37,339 bases of DNA from Ruminococcus sp. (GTDB lineage: Bacteria; Bacillota; Clostridia; Oscillospirales; Ruminococcaceae): assembly GCA_015066875.1 (NCBI GenBank), contig SVNM01000013.1, forward strand, positions 1 to 37,339, read 5' to 3'. The translations under genes were made by a program, and so were the position numbers. The notes below the pieces were generated by a model. It made no database searches. It was given only the letters and a program-made list of their open reading frames with translations, and had not been told where the DNA came from. Each line of letters begins with the position of its first letter. The stretch's first letter is position 1. This document shows, in pieces, positions 23,420-31,433 of the stretch.

Positions 23420-24088
23420 TTACCCCAGTATTGTGATCAGTCGGTTGAGTGTTCCTGTCATCATAAGAATTCCCACAATAACAAGCAGTGCTCCGCATAT
23501 TTTATTTATCACCGAGTAGTGCTTCTTGATGAATGTGAAGGCTGTTTTAAGCTTGTCTATTAGAAGCGCGCTTACTATAAACGGGATTCCCAGACCCAGC
23601 GAGTATAAAAGAAGCATTATTATTCCCGTCATTGTACTGCCCTTTTGCGTTGCAAGCATCAGTGCCGAGCCGAGAAATGCTCCCATACAGGGTGTCCAGC
23701 CTACCGAGAAAATCACTCCGAACAGTAACGATGAGAAAAATCCCGGTTCGCCGTATCTGAATTTTCCGCTTATGCCCTTGAAGATGTTAAGAGTAAATAC
23801 TCCCATAAAGCTGAGTCCGAAAAATACGGCTATGGCTCCTGTTATAATATTGAGGGCTTTGCGGTACTGTATAAGCAATGAGCCAAGCGAGCCTGCAAGA
23901 GCTCCCATAAGCACGAAAAGCGTTGTAAAGCCCAGAACAAATCCCAGTGCATTTTTCAGAGTTTTTCCCGTTGAACGCTCCTGTGCTCCCCCTGCAAAAT
24001 ATGATATATATATTGGAAGCATAGGAAGCAGACAGGGTGATATGAAGGTTATTATGCCCTCAAGCACGCAAAGAAGATAATATATCAT
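23420..24088 (-). CDS. ccdA: CcdA-family membrane electron transporter
   Basis: This 222-residue protein of the CcdA/DsbD-gamma family has six membrane segments. It moves electrons from cytosolic thioredoxin to an outward-facing thiol protein. FISPCLLPMLPIYISYFAG contains the first conserved Cys with its Pro neighbours, and SVGWTPCMGAFLGSALML the second. The next two genes on the same transcript, TlpA-like protein and thioredoxin, are its expected partners, so the pathway is complete. Its start overlaps the stop of the kinase gene by four bases (ATGA). Confidence 0.95.
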   Translation of the reverse strand: MIYYLLCVLEGIITFISPCLLPMLPIYISYFAGGAQERSTGKTLKNALGFVLGFTTLFVLMGALAGSLGSLLIQYRKALNIITGAIAVFFGLSFMGVFTLNIFKGISGKFRYGEPGFFSSLLFGVIFSVGWTPCMGAFLGSALMLATQKGSTMTGIIMLLLYSLGLGIPFIVSALLIDKLKTAFTFIKKHYSVINKICGALLVIVGILMMTGTLNRLITILG

Positions 24089-24576
24089 TTCTCATTTTCC
24101 TTTATTACAATATCGGTTTCATTTTCCTTGGGAGCTTCAAATAACGCTTCCGCTTTTTTATAAAGCCCCTCATCTACATAGTATGAACGCTCGCCCTTTT
24201 CTTTTACCGAATTATTGCGTTTTTCTATGTTTTTACGGTGAGTTTCATCTGTGATTTCTATATAGTGAAGCTCTGTAGCTATACTCCGCTCACTGTAGAA
24301 TTCTCTCACCTTATCTCTGTAGCTTTTTGTCCAGAAGCCCCAGTCAAGTATCACATCACAGCCCGACTGTACTATCTCCAGCGACTTTGCAAGAAGATAA
24401 CTGCGTATTCTTTCTGTACAGTCATCGTGATTTGCTCCCATATCGCCGTCAAAGAGTGCAAAGGCTATTTCGTCACAGGATAATAGTACTGCTTTAGAGT
24501 CTTTTTTCAGTCTGCGGGCATATGTGGTCTTGCCTGAGGCTATTTTCCCGCATATCATTATTACCTTGCCAGACAC
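24085..24576 (-). CDS. P-loop ATP-binding kinase-like protein
   Basis: This 163-residue protein is of the AAA_33 / zeta-like kinase group. The Walker A is MICGKIASGKTTYARRL near residue 7. An aspartate-bearing strand (GCDVILDWGFWTKSYRDKVR) follows at ~residues 73-92, then an Arg-rich lid (THRKNIEKRNNS). Family members phosphorylate small molecules or nucleic acid ends, or inactivate antibiotics; some are zeta toxins. No antitoxin gene is adjacent, so a toxin role is not supported. A GTG start at 24576 follows GGAGGAAT. The four-base overlap with ccdA puts it in the redox operon, but no functional link is known. Confidence 0.85.
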   Translation of the reverse strand: MSGKVIMICGKIASGKTTYARRLKKDSKAVLLSCDEIAFALFDGDMGANHDDCTERIRSYLLAKSLEIVQSGCDVILDWGFWTKSYRDKVREFYSERSIATELHYIEITDETHRKNIEKRNNSVKEKGERSYYVDEGLYKKAEALFEAPKENETDIVIKENEK

Positions 24577-24673
24577 AGATTATTCCTCCTCTGCCGATAC
24601 CGCCTGTGATGCTTCTTGCTCAAGTGCAGTGAAAGCTCCGCTTTTTATATACGGAGCCTTCGTTACCGATTTA
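24577..24673 (-). other. Gap between dockerin gene and kinase gene
   Basis: A short intergenic gap of 97 bases. GCTCCG and CGGAGC (24635-24657) form a 6-base stem followed on the minus strand by TTTC, a weak terminator candidate at best. Confidence 0.4.
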
Positions 24674-25447
24674 TTATTCCCAGCTTGCGCTTCCTGTTGT
24701 CTGTAAATCAGAATAATATGCAAGAATCTTTGCAGCGTCTGAAGGGGTGATGTTTCCGTCAAAGTTTACATCGCCCACAATGTTCTGCTTCTCTGTGAAG
24801 GTTGTACCCTCGCCTGTTGAGTATGATGCATACTCTGCAAGAACAAGTGCAGCGTCAAGTGTTGTGATCTTAAGATCATCATTTACATCGCCAAGAATAT
24901 AATCTACGTAGAATACGATATCTGTTTCTACTACCTTTACTCCGTTTTCTGTGAACTCTGCAACCTCTGTAGCATAAGCCTCTTCAACGTCTGAAACCTC
25001 AATTGTTACGTTGTAGCGGTAATCTACCCATGAGCCGGAATTAAGTACTCCGTCGGGAACTGTAAAGCTCTGTGAAAAGCTTTCCGATACAAGCTTCTGA
25101 ATCTCGTCGCTTACGCTGAATGTGAGGTTGTAGTTTCTGTAATCCTCATCTGTATTGTCTCTGCCCTCTATTTCAAAGGCAAATGAGCTTCCGTCTGCTG
25201 AGGCAAATTCGTTATCGTAATATGAAAAGCCTTTGCCCTCGTTTGAGTCCATTGTGATTTCAACGTCAAGTGCAATGTTTTCGGGAAGATTGATCACCAC
25301 TCTGCCGTTTACATCGTGTGAGTCAAAATATTCGTATGCGGGAGCCACCTTTATGGGCTCTTCAGTCTGTGCAAAGGCTGTTACAGCTGTTAATGTTGCA
25401 AGCACACATACGGCTGATAAAACTGAGATTATACTGTTCTTTTTCAT
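24674..25447 (-). CDS. Secreted dockerin protein of unknown module
   Basis: This 257-residue protein has a Sec signal peptide, ISVLSAVCVLATLTAVTAFA, cut near residue 27. Residues ~30-185 are a beta-rich module without a recognised enzyme motif, starting EEPIKVAPAYEYFDSHDVNG. The C-terminal ~65 residues are a dockerin with two calcium-binding repeats, GDVNDDLKITTLDAALVLAE and GDVNFDGNITPSDAAKILAY. It should bind a cohesin on a scaffoldin. The ATG at 25447 follows AGAGGAAT and is preferred to an in-frame start 11 codons upstream. The gene lies 16 bases downstream of the AlgJ/AlgX-like gene, which suggests an acylated glycan or protein as partner. The N-terminal module may be a carbohydrate-binding or structural domain. 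Confidence 0.87.
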   Translation of the reverse strand: MKKNSIISVLSAVCVLATLTAVTAFAQTEEPIKVAPAYEYFDSHDVNGRVVINLPENIALDVEITMDSNEGKGFSYYDNEFASADGSSFAFEIEGRDNTDEDYRNYNLTFSVSDEIQKLVSESFSQSFTVPDGVLNSGSWVDYRYNVTIEVSDVEEAYATEVAEFTENGVKVVETDIVFYVDYILGDVNDDLKITTLDAALVLAEYASYSTGEGTTFTEKQNIVGDVNFDGNITPSDAAKILAYYSDLQTTGSASWE

Positions 25448-25463
25448 TTTATTCCTCTTTTCT

Positions 25464-26930
25464 TTAATTTGAATATGCATCTTTTACCGTTCTGCCGTCA
25501 GAAGAAAGCGTTATAATCGCTACACGGCTTTTATCGGGAATTTCACCGTTTGCCATGGGAATATACAGCGAAAATCCGTTATCGCTTGTTTCTCCCTCAC
25601 ATTCGAGAAGCTTGTCCTCAAAGCAGTTGAAGGCTTCGTATGCGGTATCGTCTATTTTTATGAATATGCGTGTGTTGTCGTCGAGGAAGAAATCGTCTCC
25701 GAGTACTCCATAAAAGTGATAGTACTCTCCGCTCTGCTCTATCTCCATAGAAGCTTCATAGCATATATCACCTTCAGGAAGCTCGCCCTCGTATACGGGA
25801 GCGGGCATTACAGGAGCGTATTTCTGCAAGTCGCCCAGATTTCTTTCTACTATTTCAAGAATTACGCTTGTACCCTCGGTTACAGAAGCTGTATTGTAAG
25901 GTACCGAACGTGTGAACTCTGCCTCTGCAAAGGACTCTGCCATAAAGGGCAGTATAGCTTCGCCGAATGAATCACGGTACATAAGTAGCTTGCCATCTGC
26001 ATTTTTACAGGTGGTTTTTATGTTGATATCATCAAGTCCGCGAAATCTTCCCACGTACTCATAGGTGAAATCATAATCGGTGTAATACTGTGTATCAAGC
26101 GGTACATCTGACGGGTAAAGCATTTCCGCCAAATCGCCCGACCAATCGGTTGAGGCGCTCCAGCCACTGCTCCATTTACCGCTTAGCAGTGCATTTCTTC
26201 CCGCCAAGGCTCCCACGTTATTCCAGTGAGTATCGGTCTTATGGTAAAGAGGCACTGAAACCTTCTCCTTCTGTTCAAGCAGAAACTTCTTCAGGTCACA
26301 GTAGTCGTAAGTTAAAAGCTCCTGTGCCTTCAAAGACTCCTCAGCCAGCGACGACACGGCATATCTGAAATACTCGTCGCGGTCTTTTTCATAGACAGCT
26401 GTAAGCTTTTCAAGATTGTCACTGCCGTCGGTTTCAATGTAATTATATGGCATATATTCTGGATATATAGTGTTTTTGTTGGGAGCTACAGTGAATGTAA
26501 ACCACGCTCCCTTATCACGGCAATAGTCGCTGAGAAGAGTAAGATTATGGTTTATATTGTTGATTGCTCTGTCGCTGAGGGTATTTGTATTTGCAAAATC
26601 ATCTGTTGTGGGAGCGTAGTAAAGCCAGTCTTCCTTACCCACAATAACATCCTCGTTAGAGGAGCTTCCAAACAGCGACGCTCTCAGCTTTCCGTCCAGC
26701 GTTACAAGCTGAGTACGCAAACCAAAATGCTCGGAAAAATACGTTTCAAACTGAGAAAAAAACTCAAAGTTAAGCGAGCCTTCCTCATTCCTAATCTTCG
26801 GAGCCTCTGCCTGAGCTCTGTTTTCCTTTGAAGCATTCTTATCGGTCACAGGCATAAGCACTGCGGGGGCAAGGCATATGCCTATAAAAAGTGCCGAATA
26901 AGCTGTGTAAAGAATGTTTTTCTTATTCAT
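25464..26930 (-). CDS. AlgJ/AlgX-like SGNH-type protein of an O-acylation system
   Basis: This 488-residue protein has one N-terminal membrane segment (~residues 5-28) and an extracellular domain like that of AlgJ/AlgX and the DHHW family. Motifs are FFSQFETYFSEHFGLRTQLV, the catalytic-dyad motif HKTDTHWNNVG with Asp233 and His235, and LLMYRDSFGEAILPF with the likely nucleophile Ser. Such proteins take acyl groups exported by an MBOAT partner and place them on a polysaccharide or protein. The partner gene lies 12 bases upstream. The ATG at 26930 is chosen because AGGAGG is 8 bases upstream; a GTG at 26939 overlaps that site. The C-terminal ~100 residues form an extra beta-rich part. The acceptor is unknown. 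Confidence 0.9.
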   Translation of the reverse strand: MNKKNILYTAYSALFIGICLAPAVLMPVTDKNASKENRAQAEAPKIRNEEGSLNFEFFSQFETYFSEHFGLRTQLVTLDGKLRASLFGSSSNEDVIVGKEDWLYYAPTTDDFANTNTLSDRAINNINHNLTLLSDYCRDKGAWFTFTVAPNKNTIYPEYMPYNYIETDGSDNLEKLTAVYEKDRDEYFRYAVSSLAEESLKAQELLTYDYCDLKKFLLEQKEKVSVPLYHKTDTHWNNVGALAGRNALLSGKWSSGWSASTDWSGDLAEMLYPSDVPLDTQYYTDYDFTYEYVGRFRGLDDINIKTTCKNADGKLLMYRDSFGEAILPFMAESFAEAEFTRSVPYNTASVTEGTSVILEIVERNLGDLQKYAPVMPAPVYEGELPEGDICYEASMEIEQSGEYYHFYGVLGDDFFLDDNTRIFIKIDDTAYEAFNCFEDKLLECEGETSDNGFSLYIPMANGEIPDKSRVAIITLSSDGRTVKDAYSN

Positions 26931-26942
26931 ATACGGCACCTC

Positions 26943-28355
26943 CTAAAACCTGAAATAGATAAACGGGTTGTATGAAGCCGATGAAAGTGTGATTATACAA
27001 AGCACAAGCATCACAAGCGATATTACATATGACGCTGTTTCGCCCATAATAACAGTCCTTTCAGACTTTATTCTGCTTCTGAGAGTCTGCCATACGGGCA
27101 TTGAGAATACTATCGCAGTTATGAATGTCACTATAAACAGCGGTGACATCTGCTGAGCAAACTGCGCTGTCTGAGCCTGTCCCGTATCAATAGCAAAGGG
27201 ATTGAACATATGTCCTATGAATGTACAGGCTGTGGATATTGTTTCTGCTCTGAAAAATACAAAGGCTGTTGTTACAACAAGCATTGTGTATATGTGTCGC
27301 AGAGGCTTAAGCCACTTTTCTGTATTGAACACCTTATATGATTCAAACATCATAAATCCGCCGTTTATAAGTCCCCATACTATGAAGTTAAGGCTTGCTC
27401 CGTGCCAGAGACCTGTGCAGAAAAAGACTATCAGCTTGTTTATTGCTGTGCGTAGCTTTCCCTTGCGGTTGCCTCCCAGCGGAATATATAAATACTCCTT
27501 GAACCAGGTGGATACGGATATGTGCCAGCGTCGCCAGAAATCCTGCATACTTGACGAAATGTAGGGATAATTGAAGTTCTCCTTGAAATCAAAGCCGAAC
27601 ATTTTTCCCAGACCTATTGCCATATCGCTATAACCGCTGAAGTCAAAGTATATCTGGAAAAGATATGAAAGCGCTCCCAGCCACGCAAGAGCCATACTGA
27701 GCTCTGAAGCGTCGAGACCATAAACGTAATCTGCCGTTACTGCCATTGTGTTGGCGATAAGAAGCTTCTTTGAAAGTCCTGTAATAAAGCGTCTTATGCC
27801 CTGTGCCGTCATTTCGGCGGTTGTTTTTCTGTTGTCGATCTGATCGGCAAAGTCGTAGTACTTTACAATGGGTCCCGCAACAAGCTGAGGGAAGAAGGTT
27901 ATGTAAAGAGCTACATTGAAAAGACTCTTCTGGATATATTTCGGGTCCTTATATGCGTCGATTACATATGACATCGCCTGGAAAGTGTAGAAGGATATTC
28001 CGATAGGCAGTGCTATCTGCGGAACAGATACTCTCACTCCCGGCAGAAGATTTATCATCTCTGCCGTAAAGCCTGCATACTTGAATACTCCCAGCATAAG
28101 CAGATTTGCGGTAACGCTTACTGCAAGAACCGCCTTCCTATGCTTGTTTTCGCTTTTCATAGCAAGTCCGAAGAGATAGTTCATCACAATTGATATTATC
28201 ATCAGAATTATGGCTTTAGGCTCGCCGTAAGCATAGAAAAAGAGGCTGAACACCAGAAGCAAGATGTTTTTTGCGGTTATTCCCGGAATTATACGGTAAA
28301 GTATGTATACTGCCGTTAAAAACAGGAACAGAAATACGGGACTGCTGAATACCAA
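26943..28355 (-). CDS. MBOAT-family O-acyltransferase (AlgI/DltB-like)
   Basis: This 470-residue membrane protein has about eleven hydrophobic segments, of the AlgI/DltB/PatA MBOAT family. The signature QDFWRRWHISVSTWFKEYLY and the invariant His318 in FFCTGLWHGASLNFIVWGL are present. It moves acyl groups, usually acetyl, across the membrane to an extracellular acceptor. The TTG start at 28355 is supported by AAGGAGG seven bases upstream and by the hydrophobic start VFSSPVFLFLFLTAVYILYR, seen in other family members. The SGNH partner gene follows immediately. No teichoic acid (dltA, dltC) or alginate genes are present, so the acceptor may be a cell-wall or capsule glycan. Confidence 0.94.
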   Translation of the reverse strand: MVFSSPVFLFLFLTAVYILYRIIPGITAKNILLLVFSLFFYAYGEPKAIILMIISIVMNYLFGLAMKSENKHRKAVLAVSVTANLLMLGVFKYAGFTAEMINLLPGVRVSVPQIALPIGISFYTFQAMSYVIDAYKDPKYIQKSLFNVALYITFFPQLVAGPIVKYYDFADQIDNRKTTAEMTAQGIRRFITGLSKKLLIANTMAVTADYVYGLDASELSMALAWLGALSYLFQIYFDFSGYSDMAIGLGKMFGFDFKENFNYPYISSSMQDFWRRWHISVSTWFKEYLYIPLGGNRKGKLRTAINKLIVFFCTGLWHGASLNFIVWGLINGGFMMFESYKVFNTEKWLKPLRHIYTMLVVTTAFVFFRAETISTACTFIGHMFNPFAIDTGQAQTAQFAQQMSPLFIVTFITAIVFSMPVWQTLRSRIKSERTVIMGETASYVISLVMLVLCIITLSSASYNPFIYFRF

Positions 28356-28381
28356 GACAGTTCCTCCTTATTTATTCTGAA

Positions 28382-29155
28382 TTATACCTCTGCGGAATAG
28401 CCGATTGAGGCAATTTTATCTCCTGACATATAAAGGTACATATATGTAGAGTCAGTTGAGTAGTAGGAAACTACTCCGCCTGAATATGTGTAGTTCTTTC
28501 CGTAAAGACGCTCTGCGTCAGCAAGAGTCATTCCCGGAGCAAGTCCCTTATGAGTTGAATATGAAGCTGAGGTAAGCTCAATCTCATAGATGATCTCTCT
28601 GCCGTCCTCGATATATGTATATACGTTGATTCCGTTGTTGTAGTAGTAAATCTTTACATCGTTTCCGTTGGAAAGACAGCTCTGAGCCTCTTCTATATGG
28701 TCGGGAGCTCCCAGTGCTGAAACAAGTCCTGATGCGTCGGCAAGCACTGTTGCCTGTGTGTTTCCGTATACGAAAATCATATCATTGTATTCAAAGCTTC
28801 CTGCGGGAGCCTCTGTTGGTGCCTCTGTGGGAGCTTCTGTAGGAGCCTCTGTTGGTGCCTCTGTGGGAGCTTCCGTAGGTGCCTCTGTTGGTGCCTCTGT
28901 AACAGCATCTGTGGGAGCCTCTGTTGTCTCATCGGTATTCTCCTCAGTCCACTCAGCCTTTGTCTCTTCTTCCTCAGTAGTCTCCTGAGCGATTTCTGTT
29001 GTTGCTTCGTCTGTAGAAGCCTCGGTAGAATCAGTTGCGTCAACAACTATTTCAAGAGCTGAGGAAAGCTCGGCTTCTTCAACCTCTCCGCAGGCTGTAA
29101 GCGCAGAAGCAGTAAGTGCTGTAAGTATAAGCGATGTTAAAATAAGCTTTTTCAT
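28382..29155 (-). CDS. Lipoprotein with TEAP-repeat linker
   Basis: This 257-residue lipoprotein has lipobox SALTAC (Cys22). A ~95-residue acidic Thr/Glu-rich linker ends in eight tandem TEAP units (28805-28900) and is followed by a ~125-residue globular domain. The domain starts FEYNDMIFVYGNTQATVLAD and contains KGLAPGMTLADAERLYGKNY. The latter is like the repeat seen in small Gram-positive lipoproteins that follow a G-x-T motif. The repeats probably act as a spacer through the cell wall. ATG at 29155 with AAAGG is preferred to an in-frame start 27 codons upstream, which would bury the signal peptide. It lies between the transglutaminase-like and MBOAT genes. Confidence 0.85.
   Translation of the reverse strand: MKKLILTSLILTALTASALTACGEVEEAELSSALEIVVDATDSTEASTDEATTEIAQETTEEEETKAEWTEENTDETTEAPTDAVTEAPTEAPTEAPTEAPTEAPTEAPTEAPTEAPAGSFEYNDMIFVYGNTQATVLADASGLVSALGAPDHIEEAQSCLSNGNDVKIYYYNNGINVYTYIEDGREIIYEIELTSASYSTHKGLAPGMTLADAERLYGKNYTYSGGVVSYYSTDSTYMYLYMSGDKIASIGYSAEV
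28805..28900 (-). repeat. Tandem TEAP codon repeat in lipoprotein
   Basis: Eight 12-base units encode Glu-Ala-Pro-Thr with synonymous variants (GGAGCC, GGTGCC and GGAGCT on the plus strand). Variation is in third positions only, so the protein is conserved while the DNA drifts. The number of units can change by slippage without a frameshift. Confidence 0.85.
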
Positions 29156-29174
29156 ATTGTTTCCTTTCATTTTA

Positions 29175-31175
29175 TCAGTTATATTCAGGGTATACAAACT
29201 GTGTCCATGTATAATTCTGAGCCTTGAGATAATCATCTGTTACGTTTGCATAGCCGTTGCAGGTATCGTAATTAGTCCATACTCCGTTAATCAGCACCTG
29301 ATTCCAGTAGTGGTCGCCTGTACCACGGCCTGTTCCGTAGACAACTCTTGTTTCATAACCTGCCTGCTTGAACAGTACATCGGTGATTGCTGCAAAGTAG
29401 TAGCATACAACAAAGCGGTTATCCATTGCGTAATCTGCAAAGAAGCTCCAGCCCACGCTCTCGATCTGTGCGAGAGTTCTTGTTGTTTCCATATATTTGT
29501 ACTTATTGTTGCTTCTTACGTAGTTGTAGATATCGTCTGCACCTGTTCCGATTGAAGCAAGAATAGCATCTGCACGCTTCTGAACTTCCGAAAGCTTTGT
29601 TGCTATGCCGTCGGCTCCGATTTCATAGCCGTCGATGTTTGTATTCACAGACATAACGCCTGTTGTTTCATCAAAGTGATAAAGGTTGCCGTCAATGGTC
29701 TGCCAGCCAAGCTGTTTTACGCCTTCCGCATCAAAATAATACTTAAGTGTTGCAAGAGTCTGCCAGCCTGTAAGAGCAATTCCCACAGAGTTGAAGTAAT
29801 ATCCCTTGCCGTCGATGGTCTGCCAGTCTGTTACAGCCTTTCCGTCCTCGCCAAAGTAATACTTACTGCTTCCCTCGGTGTACCAGCCTGTATGCATTAC
29901 TCCATCGGCTGTGAAGCAGTAAATTGCGCTGTCTATAATATGTACTCCTGTGAAGGTCTTGCCGTCTGCGTCAAAGTAGTAAAGCTTTTCTTCAATGGTC
30001 TGCCAGCCTGTGTACATTACGCCTGTTTCAGAGAAGCAGTACTTTTCGCCGTCAATAGTCTGCCAGCCTGTTGCGGGAACTCCGTCCTTTGAATAGTAAT
30101 GAACAGTATCGTTTACTGTCTGCCAGCCTGTTTCCATATAGCCGTAATCGGCATTGAACAGGTAATCTAAATTATCAATTGTGTAAACTCATGTGATTTT
30201 GCCTTCTTCGGTAGTTATATAGTAATACTTGTCTGCATATTCAATGAGTCCGAAAACGCACTCGCCTGTTGCGGGATCATAATAATAACGCTTGCCCTCA
30301 TACTCTCTCCAGCCTGTTCTGAGTCTGCCGTCTGTTCCGAAAACATAGGGGATTCCGTCGATAACAGCTGTCTGAGTATAGAGTCTGCCTGTTTCATCGG
30401 GATAGTAGTAATCTCCGTCGATATTTATAAAAGCCTGCTCGGTAATAACCTCGCCTGTCTCGGCGAAAATATAACAGCTTCCGTCAGCGTCCTTGAAATA
30501 GCCTGTACGCTTGCCTGTGCCCTGAGAAATGTAGTATTTTCTTCCGCAGTATTCAAGCCAGCCGTAAACTGCCTTTCCTGTTTCGGGATCAAAGAAGTAT
30601 CTTGTTCCGTCGATTGTACGCCACCCTGTTCTGAGAACTCCGTCGGGCGAGAAGAGGTATTTCTGTCCCTCGATTTCGTGAATTCCAGTAATTGCCGTGC
30701 CGTTTTTGTCGTAGTAGTATATTCTGCCAAGCTCATCTGTATAAAAGCCTGTGATTTTTTCATCTGTAGACTCCTCAGTTGTCTCCTCTGTTGACTCTTC
30801 AGTTGTCTCTTCTGTAGTTTCCTCTGTAGTTTCCTCGGTTGTCTCCTCGGTGGACTCCTCGGTTGTCTCCTCGGTGGACTCCTCGGTAGTTTCCTCGGTG
30901 GACTCCTCAGTTGTCTCCTCAGTGGACTCCTCTGTAGTTTCCTCGGTGGTCTCCTCAGTTGTCTCTTCTGTGGACTCCTCTGTAGTTTCCTCGGTGGACT
31001 CTTCTGTGGTCTCCTCGGTAGTTTCTTCTGTGGACTCCTCCGAGATTACTGTTTCGGATATTTCAGGGGCTTCTCCGTTTTCTGCTATGGCTGTAAAGCC
31101 TGAAAATGCGCCTGAACTGATAAGCTGAACCATTGCTATTACTGTGCATAATAACGCTTTTTTCCTTTTGTTCAT
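29175..31175 (-). pseudogene. Cell-wall-binding transglutaminase-like surface protein split by in-frame TGA
   Basis: One 666-codon frame is broken at TGA 30189-30191, residue 329. Before it: signal peptide (1-~32), a Glu/Ser/Thr repeat linker (46-137), and about nine choline/cell-wall-binding repeats such as TGWRTIDGTRYFFDPETG. After it, in the same frame, come VYTIDNLDYLFNADYGYMET, eight more repeats, then a transglutaminase-like domain (~residues 530-666). That domain has Cys591 (RFVVCYYFAA), His622 (GDHYWNQV) and Asp637 (NYDTCNG). At equivalent repeat positions the pattern is IT-Gly-aliphatic (ITGIHEIEG, FTGVHIIDS), so TGA most likely replaced GGA, one base change. Without readthrough, only the wall-binding half is made, secreted but without the catalytic part. 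A base-call error is possible. Confidence 0.85.
30765..31040 (-). repeat. Glu-Glu-Ser/Thr-Thr tandem repeat
   Basis: Twenty-three 12-base units encode EETT or EEST (about 92 residues). The plus strand reads mostly TCCTC(A/G)GT(T/G)GTCTC-type blocks. It forms an acidic stalk like those of Gram-positive surface proteins. The repeat creates a long but meaningless open frame on the plus strand. Confidence 0.85.
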
Positions 31176-31257
31176 ATTATTCTCCGTTCTGTTGATTTTA
31201 ATTCATTGCCTTTCCCGCCGTCGTTAACAGCGGGCTGTATTTTTACATACACCTATT

Positions 31258-31286
31258 ATTATATCAAATAACAGTGCTTGTTGCAA
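31258..31286 (-). promoter_or_regulatory. Sigma-A promoter of the surface protein gene
   Basis: On the minus strand, TTGCAA (31281-31286), 17 bases, TATAAT (31258-31263). The leader is about 75 bases, ending with ACGGAG at the ATG of 31175. This may start the long minus-strand cluster; no terminator was noticed between this gene and the dockerin gene. Confidence 0.78.
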
Positions 31287-31365
31287 CAGTTTTCCATATT
31301 TTTTTACATTTTATTTGACCTATCTCTCAGCCTTCTGCTAAATATATTATTTAAAACTACTGCTA

Positions 31366-31394
31366 TTGACATAATCTGAAAGTCATATTATAAT
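31366..31394 (+). promoter_or_regulatory. Perfect consensus sigma-A promoter of the GH26-like gene
   Basis: TTGACA (31366-31371), 17 bases, TATAAT (31389-31394). Both boxes match consensus exactly and suggest strong constitutive expression. Confidence 0.88.
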
Positions 31395-31433
31395 TATTAT
31401 GTTTGATTATTTTAAGAAAGGTTACGGTTTTTT

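Noticed and set aside
24085..24576. Zeta-type toxin of a toxin-antitoxin pair
   Set aside because: The P-loop kinase fold fits, but no small antitoxin gene is adjacent and the gene overlaps ccdA in an operon.
30189..30191. UGA reassigned to glycine or used for selenocysteine
   Set aside because: Other genes here, such as those ending at 7769 and 8239, use TGA as a normal stop, so there is no code change. Gly at the equivalent repeat positions argues against a selenocysteine site, and I saw no clear stem-loop for it.
28805..31040. CRISPR array
   Set aside because: The repeats are 12-base codon repeats within open frames without spacers.
30751..31128. Long plus-strand frame of Val-Ser-Ser repeats
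   Set aside because: It is the reverse complement of the Glu/Thr repeat linker in the surface protein gene and has no ribosome site or family match. The same holds for the plus-strand frame at 28758-28988.
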